In this document: in pieces, positions 16,492 through 24,434 of the stretch
How positions within the stretch are numbered: the stretch's first letter is position 1
How the letters are laid out: each line of letters opens with the position of its first letter
Assembly (NCBI RefSeq): GCF_011170085.1
Contig: NZ_BLLI01000011.1
Location: 1-41,988 of the forward strand
Length of the DNA stretch: 41,988 bases
Direction: 5' to 3'
DNA from: Pseudolactococcus hodotermopsidis
Lineage (GTDB): Bacteria > Bacillota > Bacilli > Lactobacillales > Streptococcaceae
Position numbers and translations under genes: made by a program
The notes under the pieces: model-generated
What the model was told of the DNA's origin: nothing
Databases searched by the model: none
Seen by the model: the letters and a program-made list of their open reading frames with translations, nothing else

Positions 16492-16508
16492 TTTTTCTCC
16501 TTATTTAC

Positions 16509-16582
16509 TAGATTTTTCTAAACATAAGCGAGTAGTTGCGTTTAAGGAGAACCCAACTACTCAATATGTTTAGGAAAATCTA
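16509..16582 (-). other. Long hairpin between xylA copy 1 and xynB
   Basis: Arms 16509-16526 and 16565-16582 pair over 18 positions (one T-G pair). An inner 9-bp perfect stem (GAGTAGTTG 16530-16538, CAACTACTC 16554-16562) and a 15-base loop complete the structure. It fills most of the gap, ends 17 bases before the xynB start, and has no T-run. Role inferred: partial termination or protection of the xylA message. Confidence 0.85.
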
Positions 16583-16599
16583 AAAACTATATCGTTATT

Positions 16600-17910
16600 T
16601 TAAACGAGGTAGTCGTTCAATTGAGATTTCACAAGCTCAATATGGCTAGACTCATTCTTGATATTAGCACCGTTTTTGAGTGAATATTCAGTCAAGCTCT
16701 CAAGGTCTTCATTGCCAGCAACGATGCTTGCGCCAATACCAGATTCAAAGCTAGCGTAACGTTTGGCTTTCAAATCAGACAAGAAGTTGTCCTTGCGAAT
16801 CGCTGCCGCACCTTTAAGACCGCGGGCAAATGTATCCATACCAGCGATATGCGCCAAGAACAAATCTTCTTTGGCAAATGATGAACGGCGAACCTTAGAG
16901 TCAAAGTTGACCCCACCAGGTGCGATACCACCATTTTCAAGAATTTCAAGCATAACCAAAGTTGTGTCGAAAACGTTCGTTGGAAACTCATCTGTATCCC
17001 AACCCAATAAAACATCGCCTTGGTTGGCATCAATTGAGCCAAGCGCATCGTTGATACGCGCAACTGTCAACTCATGCTCAAATGTGTGACCTGCCAATGT
17101 CGCATGGTTGCCCTCAAGATTGAGTTTGAAATCGCCCTCTAAACCGTATTTCAAGATGAAAGCAAGCGTTGTTGCCGCATCGAAATCGTATTGATGTTTC
17201 GTTGGTTCTTTTGGCTTAGGCTCAATCAAAAATTGTGGTTTATGACCAATTTTTTCACCGTAAGCAATCGCCATTTTAAACAAACGCGCAATATTATCTT
17301 GCTCAAGTTTCATGTCAGTGTTAAGAAGTGACTCGTAACCCTCACGTCCGCCCCAGAAAACATAGTTTTCGCCACCAAGTTTTTTGGAAATATCAAGACC
17401 TTTTTTAACTTGTGCTGCTGCATAAGCAAAAACATCGGCGTTATTTGATGACCCAGCACCATTAACAAAACGTGGATTTGAGAACATGTTTGCCGTGTTC
17501 CAAAGCAATTTAATGCCAGTTTCGTCCATTTTTGCTTTAATCAAATCAGTGATAATATCAAGATTTTCATAAAATTCTTCGAGCGTGTCGCCCTCTGGTG
17601 CGATGTCAATATCGTGGAAACAGAAGTACGGTGCATCAAGTTTGACCAAGATTTCAAAGAAAGCCTCAACGCGATTTTTCGCTGTTTCAAGCGGTGTTGC
17701 CCCAAACCAAGGACGTTCGTTGGTTGGATTACCAAACGGATCTGAGCCATCTTGTGTCATTGTGTGCCAATAAGCAATCGCAAAACGAAGATGTTCTTTC
17801 ATCGTTTTGCCCTCAACTACTTCTTCCGGGTTGTAATGACGAAAAGCGAACGGGTTTTTAGTTCCTTTTCCTTCATACTTGATTTTCTCAATCTCTGGGA
17901 AATATGCCAT
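16600..17910 (-). CDS. xylA: Xylose isomerase, copy 1
   Basis: Cytoplasmic D-xylose to D-xylulose isomerase (EC 5.3.1.5), class II, 436 residues. Visible motifs: [12 protein letters not shown] (catalytic histidine), [23 protein letters not shown] (metal glutamate), [14 protein letters not shown] and [11 protein letters not shown] start it at the ATG at 17910 (MAYFPEIEK), 10 bases after AGGAGG; an upstream in-frame start at 17961 would ignore that site and adds 17 residues absent from copy 2. Codons 16 to stop differ from copy 2 by about 13 bases in 1.26 kb, all silent, while codons 1-15 differ at 14 of 45 bases. Promoter, cre and operator are at 17957-18020. Confidence 0.96.
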   Translation of the reverse strand: MAYFPEIEKIKYEGKGTKNPFAFRHYNPEEVVEGKTMKEHLRFAIAYWHTMTQDGSDPFGNPTNERPWFGATPLETAKNRVEAFFEILVKLDAPYFCFHDIDIAPEGDTLEEFYENLDIITDLIKAKMDETGIKLLWNTANMFSNPRFVNGAGSSNNADVFAYAAAQVKKGLDISKKLGGENYVFWGGREGYESLLNTDMKLEQDNIARLFKMAIAYGEKIGHKPQFLIEPKPKEPTKHQYDFDAATTLAFILKYGLEGDFKLNLEGNHATLAGHTFEHELTVARINDALGSIDANQGDVLLGWDTDEFPTNVFDTTLVMLEILENGGIAPGGVNFDSKVRRSSFAKEDLFLAHIAGMDTFARGLKGAAAIRKDNFLSDLKAKRYASFESGIGASIVAGNEDLESLTEYSLKNGANIKNESSHIELVKSQLNDYLV

Positions 17911-17927
17911 GTTTGTGAATCCTCCTA

Positions 17928-17941
17928 CTCGTTTTAACGAG
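17928..17941 (-). promoter_or_regulatory. Hairpin abutting the xylA copy 1 ribosome site
   Basis: CTCGTT (17928-17933) and AACGAG (17936-17941) pair; on the mRNA the stem ends one base before AGGAGG. Copy 2 has a matching CTCGT/ACGAG stem in the same place (31817-31831). Confidence 0.6.
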
Positions 17942-17956
17942 ATAAAATTTGATTTT

Positions 17957-17981
17957 AGCAAGTTCGTTTGACGAACTAACT
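17957..17981. promoter_or_regulatory. XylR-type operator of xylA copy 1
   Basis: 25-bp site with inner dyad AGTTCGT-TTG-ACGAACT (17961-17977) and right arm CTAACT (17976-17981). It starts 11 bp downstream of the -10 box, in the early transcribed region, like the xylA2, xylB and CE4 sites. Confidence 0.75.
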
Positions 17982-17991
17982 TACAACACTT

Positions 17992-18020
17992 ATTGTAATC
18001 GTTTTCAGCTCATTTGTCAA
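17992..18020 (-). promoter_or_regulatory. Promoter of xylA copy 1 with a cre box in its spacer
   Basis: Minus-strand -35 TTGACA (18015-18020), 17-bp spacer, -10 TACAAT (17992-17997). The cre box TGTAATCGTTTTCA (17994-18007, plus strand) matches the consensus fully and overlaps spacer and -10, so CcpA should block transcription when better sugars are present. Confidence 0.88.
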
Positions 18021-18063
18021 CAACTTTTTTTTAAATAATGTATTTATTTTTATGACAATACGA

Positions 18064-18098
18064 AAAACACCACTCATAGCAAGCTATCAGGGTGTTTT
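18064..18098 (-). terminator. Terminator of the CE4-GH3 operon
   Basis: AAAACACC (18064-18071) pairs with GGTGTTTT (18091-18098), with an inner ATAGC/GCTAT stem; on the minus strand T residues follow. It lies 19 bases after the GH3 stop and insulates the xylA1 promoter. Confidence 0.85.
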
Positions 18099-18116
18099 AT
18101 AATTTATAGAATAACG

Positions 18117-20195
18117 TTAATTCAAATCAATTTCAACTTTGAAACTCTCAAGCGTTGGTTGTCCGAAATCAACAGATAAAATTGCTTTTGTCCCATCAAC
18201 AAGCCATTCGCCGTCAGTATTAACAACTTTCAGATGATTAGCTCTGACTGACAAGTCAAACGTCATTTCTTGATTTTTTGGCAATGCCACACGCTTAAAG
18301 GCAACTAATTTGTGATTTTTTGGTGCAAATTCAGAATCAATTTTCGCATAAACTTGTACGACTTCTTCAATATCGTAAGCGCCTGTGTTTTCAGCGGTTA
18401 TTGTCAATGTCAAGTCGTCCAGTTGAACAGATTTGATTGCCGCATTACCATAAGTCAAACCGTAACCGAAAGGATAAAGCACGTCGAGTTGCGTATTTTG
18501 ATACGTCCGCTCACTCATATCATAGTCTGAAAAGTCTGGCAAGCCTTGCGTATTTTTATAAAATGTCAGCGGCAATTTACCACTTGGGCTGACCTTGCCA
18601 AATAGGAGATTCGCCAAAGCCGTACCGCCATGAGAACCCGGATACCAAGCATGGACAATCGCTTTGACACCTGCGTGTTCCTCTAAGCCGTCCAAACTCA
18701 TGGCACTACCCGCTGCTACGACGATGATAACTGGTATACCAGTTGCCAAAACTTTTTCAATCAACCGTTTTTGTTGACCAGGCAAAGACAGATTAGGTTT
18801 GTCGCCAGAACCATAAACATTGCCAGAATCGCCTTGCTCGCCCTCGATTGTTGGGTCTAAACCGACACAAATAACTGCCAAATCAGCGTGTTCAGCGGCA
18901 ATAATCGCCTCACTTTCACGTTCATTCGCACGAGATAAGGTACTTTCGGCATGATCATTATAAAGATGACAGCCCAAAGCATAGGTCACTTTGGCTTGAT
19001 CGCGCAAGGCATGTTGGATACCCGATACAAAAGTCGCATAACGGTTAGCTGTCCCTGCATAATTGCCCTCTAAAGCCCCAATATTGCGCGCTGTTGGTCC
19101 GATAACGGCAACTGATTTGAGGTCTGACTTGCTTAATGGCAAAATACCATCATTTTTCAATAACACGATTGATTTTTCAGCTGCTTTGAGTGACAACGCC
19201 TCGTGTTCTGCTGAGGCATTGACCTCATAGGGAATTTGGTCGTACTCATTGTCATCGGCGAACATACCTAAACGTACTCGCGTTGTGTAGAGTTTGATAA
19301 CCGATTCAGTAATTTCTGCCTCAGTCACTAAGCCCTTACCAACTGCCTCAAACAGCGCGTCTGAGATTTTTCCCGCACACAAGTTTGTACCGATTTTCAT
19401 CGCAAGTGCCATTGTTTCCGCCGCCGTTTTCGTATAATGGTGGTTTTCATGCACATCCTCAAGCGCCATATAATCGCTGACAACATGCCCCTCAAAGCCC
19501 CATTTGCCAAGCAAAGTTTTGGCAATCAATTCCTCATTGACACAAGCTGGCTGACCATTGACCGCATTATAAGCACCCATGAAAGACTCAACATCCGCCT
19601 CTTTTATCGCCGCCTCAAACTGCGGCAAGTAGAACTCGTTCAAATCTTTGGGCGCAACCACCGCATCAAAGTAATGCCTATCCTCCTCAGGACCACTATG
19701 CACAGCGAAATGCTTGGCACAAGCAGCTAGACGCAAATATTTGCCGTCGCCTTGTAAGCCTTTGATGAAAGCAACACCGATTTGCGCTGTCAAAAACGGA
19801 TCCTCACCATAAGTTTCTTGCCCTCGACCCCAACGTGGATCGCGGAAAAGATTGATATTCGGCGACCAAAACGTCAAGCCTTTGTAAATATCGCGATCGC
19901 CATGTTTCGCGTATTCATTATACTTGGCGCGCCCCTCGATTGAGATAACTTCTGCGACATCATGGACAAGTGTTTCGTCAAATGTTGCAGCAAGTCCGAT
20001 TGCCTGTGGAAATACCGTTGCCACACCCGCACGCGCAATGCCGTGTAACGCCTCATTCCAATAATTATAATGCGGAATATCTAAGCGCTCAATTGCTGAC
20101 GAATCAAAATCAATTTGGCTGATTTTCTCTGCCAATGTCATTTGTGCAACGATTTTGCTGGCTTGTTCTTTTGCTGTTTTGTGTGTGATTGTCAT
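18117..20195 (-). CDS. GH3 beta-xylosidase/beta-glucosidase
   Basis: A 692-residue family 3 glycoside hydrolase. The N-terminal TIM barrel has FWSPNINLFRDPRWGRGQE, KHFAVHSG and the nucleophile aspartate in VVSDYMAL (near residue 240). The second domain has VICVGLDPTIEGEQGD and LSLPGQQ, and a fibronectin-III-like C-terminal domain follows (VVQVYAKI). There is no signal peptide, so it acts on imported oligomers. Context favours beta-xylosidase over glucosidase, but GH3 specificity is not decided by these motifs. AGGAG precedes the ATG. It follows the CE4 gene after 19 bases, in one operon. Confidence 0.9.
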   Translation of the reverse strand: MTITHKTAKEQASKIVAQMTLAEKISQIDFDSSAIERLDIPHYNYWNEALHGIARAGVATVFPQAIGLAATFDETLVHDVAEVISIEGRAKYNEYAKHGDRDIYKGLTFWSPNINLFRDPRWGRGQETYGEDPFLTAQIGVAFIKGLQGDGKYLRLAACAKHFAVHSGPEEDRHYFDAVVAPKDLNEFYLPQFEAAIKEADVESFMGAYNAVNGQPACVNEELIAKTLLGKWGFEGHVVSDYMALEDVHENHHYTKTAAETMALAMKIGTNLCAGKISDALFEAVGKGLVTEAEITESVIKLYTTRVRLGMFADDNEYDQIPYEVNASAEHEALSLKAAEKSIVLLKNDGILPLSKSDLKSVAVIGPTARNIGALEGNYAGTANRYATFVSGIQHALRDQAKVTYALGCHLYNDHAESTLSRANERESEAIIAAEHADLAVICVGLDPTIEGEQGDSGNVYGSGDKPNLSLPGQQKRLIEKVLATGIPVIIVVAAGSAMSLDGLEEHAGVKAIVHAWYPGSHGGTALANLLFGKVSPSGKLPLTFYKNTQGLPDFSDYDMSERTYQNTQLDVLYPFGYGLTYGNAAIKSVQLDDLTLTITAENTGAYDIEEVVQVYAKIDSEFAPKNHKLVAFKRVALPKNQEMTFDLSVRANHLKVVNTDGEWLVDGTKAILSVDFGQPTLESFKVEIDLN

Positions 20196-20214
20196 TTGTT
20201 TTTGCTCCTATTTT

Positions 20215-21048
20215 TTATAATGCTATCGTATTAAGTCCCGACTTAACTTCAATAGCAGTGCCGTTATTGATCTGCACCCAGACTGAAATCGCACTCGGGT
20301 TCAAAATGCTGCTACCATTGACCGAAAAAACAAGGCGTTTCGCAGCAGTCATATAGCGCTTGAAGTCGATGTTGGTCACGTACCAAATATCGTTTTTGTT
20401 GGCAATGAGTTCAGCGAACTTTTCAATGTGCGCCCAGTTATCATTGCGCTCGAACTCGTAACTATGCCCCCAAACGTACATCAGGCGCATATGGTGGTCA
20501 TGCGGATTGTCAAAATCGAGAAATTTCTGCGCATTTTCAAGCAAAAGATGGTCGTGATGGCAAGTCGGCTGCCAGTCAAAATAATCTTCTGGCACCTCAA
20601 ACTGATCCGTATCAGCAACTGGGCGCGCATACTCAAGCCCGACAAAAGGCAACAAAGCCTTGATTTCATCGCTATACGACCCATAAGGATAGGCAAAACC
20701 TTGAACAGGGTAGCCAACTGTCGCCTCAAGCGTGTCACGATTTTGCAAAATTTCGCTCGCCAACTTGTCAATCGGCGTTCTCGTCAGCCAAGGGTGCGTA
20801 ACCGTATGACAAGCAACTTCGTGACCCTTGTAAAGCTCAGCGACCTCATTTTGACGGACAAACTCGGCTTGATTTTTCGCCGTTTCTTCAAAAGTGCCAC
20901 TAATCAGATTGAAAGTCGCTTTCAGACCATAACGATTGAAAATGTCAACCAACTTCCTATCCGCAATATTACCGTCATCATAGCTCAAAGTCAGCGCCTT
21001 GATTTTGCCTTTTGGATAACACACGTAAAATTGATTCATTTGATTCAC
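20215..21048 (-). CDS. Polysaccharide deacetylase (CE4, NodB domain) without a signal peptide
   Basis: A 277-residue protein with the NodB homology domain: motif 1 ALTLSYDDGN (catalytic base and metal aspartates) and motif 2 CHTVTHPWL (metal histidines), then FAYPYGSYSDE. This family removes O- or N-acetyl groups from xylan, chitin or peptidoglycan fragments. The lack of any signal peptide and the co-transcription with GH3 behind a cre/XylR-controlled promoter suggest an intracellular acetyl-xylo-oligosaccharide deacetylase. The start is the GTG at 21048, 7 bases after AAAAGGT; the ATG three codons later is the alternative. The C-terminal 60 residues after the barrel are not recognised. Confidence 0.85.
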   Translation of the reverse strand: MNQMNQFYVCYPKGKIKALTLSYDDGNIADRKLVDIFNRYGLKATFNLISGTFEETAKNQAEFVRQNEVAELYKGHEVACHTVTHPWLTRTPIDKLASEILQNRDTLEATVGYPVQGFAYPYGSYSDEIKALLPFVGLEYARPVADTDQFEVPEDYFDWQPTCHHDHLLLENAQKFLDFDNPHDHHMRLMYVWGHSYEFERNDNWAHIEKFAELIANKNDIWYVTNIDFKRYMTAAKRLVFSVNGSSILNPSAISVWVQINNGTAIEVKSGLNTIAL

Positions 21049-21072
21049 ACTTTCTACCTTTTTAAATTCGTC

Positions 21073-21097
21073 AGTTAGTTCTGCAAACTTACTTACT
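21073..21097. promoter_or_regulatory. XylR-type operator of the CE4-GH3 operon
   Basis: 25-bp site with left arm AGTTAGTT and right arm ACTTACT. It is placed 11 bp downstream of the -10 box, the same spacing as at xylA1 and xylA2. Confidence 0.7.
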
Positions 21098-21107
21098 AGA
21101 TAATTCT

Positions 21108-21136
21108 ATTGTAATCGTTTCCATTCTGTTTTGCAA
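21108..21136 (-). promoter_or_regulatory. Promoter of the CE4-GH3 operon with a cre box
   Basis: -35 TTGCAA (21131-21136), 17-bp spacer, -10 TACAAT (21108-21113) on the minus strand. Perfect cre TGTAATCGTTTCCA at 21110-21123. Confidence 0.87.
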
Positions 21137-21164
21137 GTTTTAGGGATATTATTTGTGACCGAAT

Positions 21165-21198
21165 AAAAAAAACTCCTCCTGCAACAAGACAAGAGGAG
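21165..21198 (-). terminator. Terminator after the GH67 gene
   Basis: CTCCTC (21173-21178) pairs with GAGGAG (21193-21198); on the minus strand seven T follow. It ends the long oligosaccharide operon 15 bases after its last stop codon. Confidence 0.8.
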
Positions 21199-21212
21199 AT
21201 TCTTATAGTTAT

Positions 21213-23171
21213 CTAAGCATAAATATGCCGACCTTTTTCATCAGCAATTCCTGATTTTCTTAGGAAATAAGTATTGACTTGATCGCGCCAATCCTTAGCG
21301 ACACGGTGCTGTTCTTGCAGAAGTGTTTTGACATTTTCAAAGTCAGCAGCTGGCATTTCCTCAGATAAAACGTCCCAAGTTGCGATGTAGTTTTCAACAC
21401 GTGCGACACCCTCAAAATGCGTGTCATAAATGTGCTGAATCAGCGTTTTACCACTATGAAGAACGTGCGTATAAGGCAAATGATGGAAGAATAAGACGAG
21501 ATTATCTGGGCAAGTCGCAAGGTCGTTATATTCAGCCTCGCGCTGTTTCGCATATTGCCCCGCGTAACCTGTGCCGTCAATCGACGTGCGGTTGACACCT
21601 ATCCCATTGCGATCTGCAAAATGGTAAGTCCCCCAACGGTCATACTCGTAACCATCAATATCTGGTCCATAATGCAAATGTGGCTTGACCATAAAGCCAA
21701 TACCTAGTGGCGCTGTGTAAAATTCATAAGTTTCACGAGAAGTGAGCAGAATCGCCAAAACTTTTTCAGCTGCCTCTTGTGACAAGTCAAAGCTCAATGC
21801 TAACCATTCTTCAGCAATTTCTTTTGAAGTTAGTTGGTTAGACCAACATAGTCTACCATAGGCAAACAGATTGCTTTGCATGAGTTTATGATGTGTCCAG
21901 TTTTTGTCCATACCGACACTACCGACGGCTGCGATTCCCGAACGTTCGGAAATGACTGAATTTTCTTTGAGCAGATTTTTGACTAAGTTCTCTTTTTCAT
22001 TGACTTTGGTATCGAAGTCCAAAGCCTCTTTCCAAACTGGCGCTAGATAATAGATATGTTTTTGATGCCCAGTGTATTCTTGCGTAATCTGAAACTCGAT
22101 GATATGATTGGTTTTTTTCAAGCCACCAAACAACGGGGTTACAGGTTCTCTCGTTTGAAAATCAATCGGTCCGAGCTTGATTTGTAAGGTTACATTATCA
22201 TCAAACTTACCGTCCAAACCGATAAAATGGTCGTAAGCTGCACGCGCACGATCAATCGAGCGATCGCGCCAATCTTGCGCACAATCGTAGACGAAACAAC
22301 GCCAAATCACATGACCGCCGAAAGGAGCAAGCGCACGCGCGAACATGTTTGCGCCATCATCATGCCCACGACCGTAGGTAAATGGTCCAGGCTCACCCTC
22401 GGAGTCGGCCTTGACAACAAAACCGCCAAAATCAGGAATGGCGCGGTAGATATTTTTGGCAATAGCCGCCCAAAAATCGTTGACACCCTCGTCCAATGGA
22501 TCAGAAGTTGTTAAGCCACCCACGATTTTAGGCGAGGCAAAATTGACAGACAAATACGTTTTGATGCCGTAGCTACTGAAAATATCAGCAATGTACTTGA
22601 CTTCTGGCAAATTTTCTTCCAAAATCAAACGTGTTTCGTATTTGTGAACATTGACATTGTTGATTGAAATCGCATTAATCCCAACTGATGCCCAAAGACG
22701 GGCGTAGTCACGAATCGTCTCAAAATCACGGCGGAATTTATTGTCCTTGAAATAAATTGACTCCCCCGCATAACCACGCTCAATTGAGCCGTCCATGTTA
22801 TCCCAATGATTAATCATGCGGATAGCTTGATCGGGTACGGATACAATTGTTTGAATTGCCTTATCTTGCGCTAATTGCGTGTAAAGGTGGTAAAAGCCGT
22901 AAAGCAAGCCCTTATCTGAGGTCGCTGAAAGTGTCACAACATTTTCAGAAACCGTCATTTCAAATCCCTCAACACCAAGTTTCGCATTGAGAACACGTTC
23001 GAAAACAATCGTTGCTTTATCTTTTTCGTCAACCTCGCTTGCATTTGCGAATAAAACTGCAAATTCTGCACGAATCGTTGTCGCTAAAGGCGATTTTTCT
23101 GCCAGATAATAGGTCTGATAATGTTTATTTGCAATTTTTTTGTTTAACCAACAGGTGTCTCTTGTAGACAT
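21213..23171 (-). CDS. aguA: GH67 alpha-glucuronidase
   Basis: A 652-residue intracellular enzyme that removes (4-O-methyl)glucuronic acid from the non-reducing end of aldouronic acids. GH67 motifs are clear: KADSEGEPGPFTYGRGH (general acid glutamate), then KFDDNVTLQIKLGPIDFQ and REPV, which hold the catalytic aspartate and glutamate, and the FFHHLPYTHVLHSG and IQHIYDTH segments of the C-terminal domain. No signal peptide. The start is set at MSTRDTCW (ATG at 23171) after AGGAGAAG; an in-frame start at 23222 would run through the intergenic hairpin. It supplies glucuronate to UxaC. Last gene of the oligosaccharide operon. Confidence 0.95.
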   Translation of the reverse strand: MSTRDTCWLNKKIANKHYQTYYLAEKSPLATTIRAEFAVLFANASEVDEKDKATIVFERVLNAKLGVEGFEMTVSENVVTLSATSDKGLLYGFYHLYTQLAQDKAIQTIVSVPDQAIRMINHWDNMDGSIERGYAGESIYFKDNKFRRDFETIRDYARLWASVGINAISINNVNVHKYETRLILEENLPEVKYIADIFSSYGIKTYLSVNFASPKIVGGLTTSDPLDEGVNDFWAAIAKNIYRAIPDFGGFVVKADSEGEPGPFTYGRGHDDGANMFARALAPFGGHVIWRCFVYDCAQDWRDRSIDRARAAYDHFIGLDGKFDDNVTLQIKLGPIDFQTREPVTPLFGGLKKTNHIIEFQITQEYTGHQKHIYYLAPVWKEALDFDTKVNEKENLVKNLLKENSVISERSGIAAVGSVGMDKNWTHHKLMQSNLFAYGRLCWSNQLTSKEIAEEWLALSFDLSQEAAEKVLAILLTSRETYEFYTAPLGIGFMVKPHLHYGPDIDGYEYDRWGTYHFADRNGIGVNRTSIDGTGYAGQYAKQREAEYNDLATCPDNLVLFFHHLPYTHVLHSGKTLIQHIYDTHFEGVARVENYIATWDVLSEEMPAADFENVKTLLQEQHRVAKDWRDQVNTYFLRKSGIADEKGRHIYA

Positions 23172-23195
23172 TTTATTTCTTCTCCTAAAATTTTG

Positions 23196-23263
23196 GGGTA
23201 TCTCTAAAAACTGCTTGACCAAATCTAGTAAAATTTGGGAAATCTGAGTTTTTAGAGATGCCC
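23196..23263 (-). other. Long hairpin between the SGNH esterase and GH67 genes
   Basis: Arms 23196-23212 and 23247-23263 pair over 17 positions (one G-T pair), with an inner CCAAAT/ATTTGG stem (23219-23224, 23233-23238). It begins right after the esterase stop and ends before the aguA ribosome site, so it fills the gap. No T-run. Confidence 0.85.
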
Positions 23264-23264
23264 T

Positions 23265-24389
23265 TTATATATTTTCGCCATTAAACAAAGCTAACAAGTC
23301 AGCTTTTGGCAATGTTTGCGCTAACTCATGACCACCGGCCTTACTATAATGCAAGCCGTCGCCACGGTCTAGCGAGCTTTTTAAAATGTGCGGTGTTTGT
23401 GCAATATGCGCGATTTTATCCAAGTCTAGTACATGGTCATAAAGTGGCGATTCTCGAATCCATGTATTGACAGCTTGGCGTTTAAGCTCTGAACACTCGC
23501 TATAAAAATCAGAATGCCCAGCAGGTGTCAAAGTACAGCCCACAGCACGACTGCCATAACGTTTGATTGTGGCAAGATAAGTCGTCAAGCCAGCGATAAT
23601 CTGGTCAGCAGTTTTGTCGCCAAACAAACAGTCATTTATCCCATGGAAAAGTAACACAGTATCAGGCACATTTAGACTGAAAACATCACGCTCAAATCGC
23701 ACCAAACCCGCATAACCATGACGGAAATAAGGGTCTGATTGCGGTCTATCCGTCCCAGACAAAATCAGATTGCCACCAATACCAAGATTGACAATGCCAA
23801 ATTCTGACAGTTTTTCATCACGCAAACGTTGTTTCAAACCATCCATAAGCCAGCCTTGCTGAGTCAATGAATCACCGAAGAAATGAACCGTTTTAGCAGT
23901 TGTCACAGCCGTCAAGTATTGAAAACCATAAACAAAATTTAGCATCGCATTTTCTTGTTTGGTACGAAACCGCTTTTCTTGTGGCTCAAAATTCCCTTGA
24001 TAGACATTTTCAACCTGCATTTCTTGATTAGAATAAGTCACAATACCACTCGTTACAGTTGTCGGATGCGCCAATTGCGTGGTAATCACAAAAGTATCCC
24101 CCGCCTTAAAATCAAGCGCAATCGGATCCGTCCAAAGCCGCTCGCCAACTCGAACTGAAATAGCAGCCTGTCGCAAAACTTGCACAGAATAATCCTGTCC
24201 TTGATGCGTCAAAGTTACCGAACTAAAATCAAGCGACTCAATCCCATACTCATTTTCCAAAACAAGCCGAACCGTTGTGCCACTCGCATCAACCCTCAGC
24301 GTGATAACTTGCTTTTCAGCCTGTAAATCACTCGGCCAAGACCGATAATCCGAACTCAAATAACCAAATATCACTTGCCAATTTTTCAT
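23265..24389 (-). CDS. SGNH/GDSL esterase, probable acetylxylan esterase
   Basis: A 374-residue two-domain esterase. Residues about 1-155 form a beta-rich domain; the rest is an SGNH hydrolase with the nucleophile serine at about 174 in HFFGDSLTQQGW, block II NLGIGGN, block III FHGINDC and the DGLHYSKAGG catalytic Asp-His block. No signal peptide, so it should deacetylate oligosaccharides inside the cell. Context with GH67 and GH43 supports acetyl-xylo-oligosaccharides as substrate; the esterase family number is not certain. It starts at the ATG at 24389 after GAGAGGG, 45 bases after the GH43 gene. Confidence 0.85.
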   Translation of the reverse strand: MKNWQVIFGYLSSDYRSWPSDLQAEKQVITLRVDASGTTVRLVLENEYGIESLDFSSVTLTHQGQDYSVQVLRQAAISVRVGERLWTDPIALDFKAGDTFVITTQLAHPTTVTSGIVTYSNQEMQVENVYQGNFEPQEKRFRTKQENAMLNFVYGFQYLTAVTTAKTVHFFGDSLTQQGWLMDGLKQRLRDEKLSEFGIVNLGIGGNLILSGTDRPQSDPYFRHGYAGLVRFERDVFSLNVPDTVLLFHGINDCLFGDKTADQIIAGLTTYLATIKRYGSRAVGCTLTPAGHSDFYSECSELKRQAVNTWIRESPLYDHVLDLDKIAHIAQTPHILKSSLDRGDGLHYSKAGGHELAQTLPKADLLALFNGENI

Positions 24390-24434
24390 TAGTTTATCCC
24401 TCTCACAAGATGTTGAGGCTCAAAGAGCCAAAAC

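Noticed and set aside
16763..17089. A 108-codon plus-strand frame found identically in both xylA copies (also 30652-30978)
   Set aside because: Its repetition follows only from the near-identity of the two xylA genes; it is antisense to the metal-site region.
17911..17961. Upstream start adding 17 residues to xylA copy 1
   Set aside because: It ignores the AGGAGG site before 17910 and the extra residues are absent in copy 2; it also covers the leader hairpin.
20428..21078. 216-codon plus-strand frame opposite the CE4 gene
   Set aside because: It mirrors a gene with clear NodB motifs, promoter and ribosome site; its own translation is rich in Arg and Ile with no recognisable domain.
23172..23222. 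Upstream start for the GH67 gene
   Set aside because: The added codons lie within the intergenic hairpin, and AGGAGAAG precedes the ATG at 23171.
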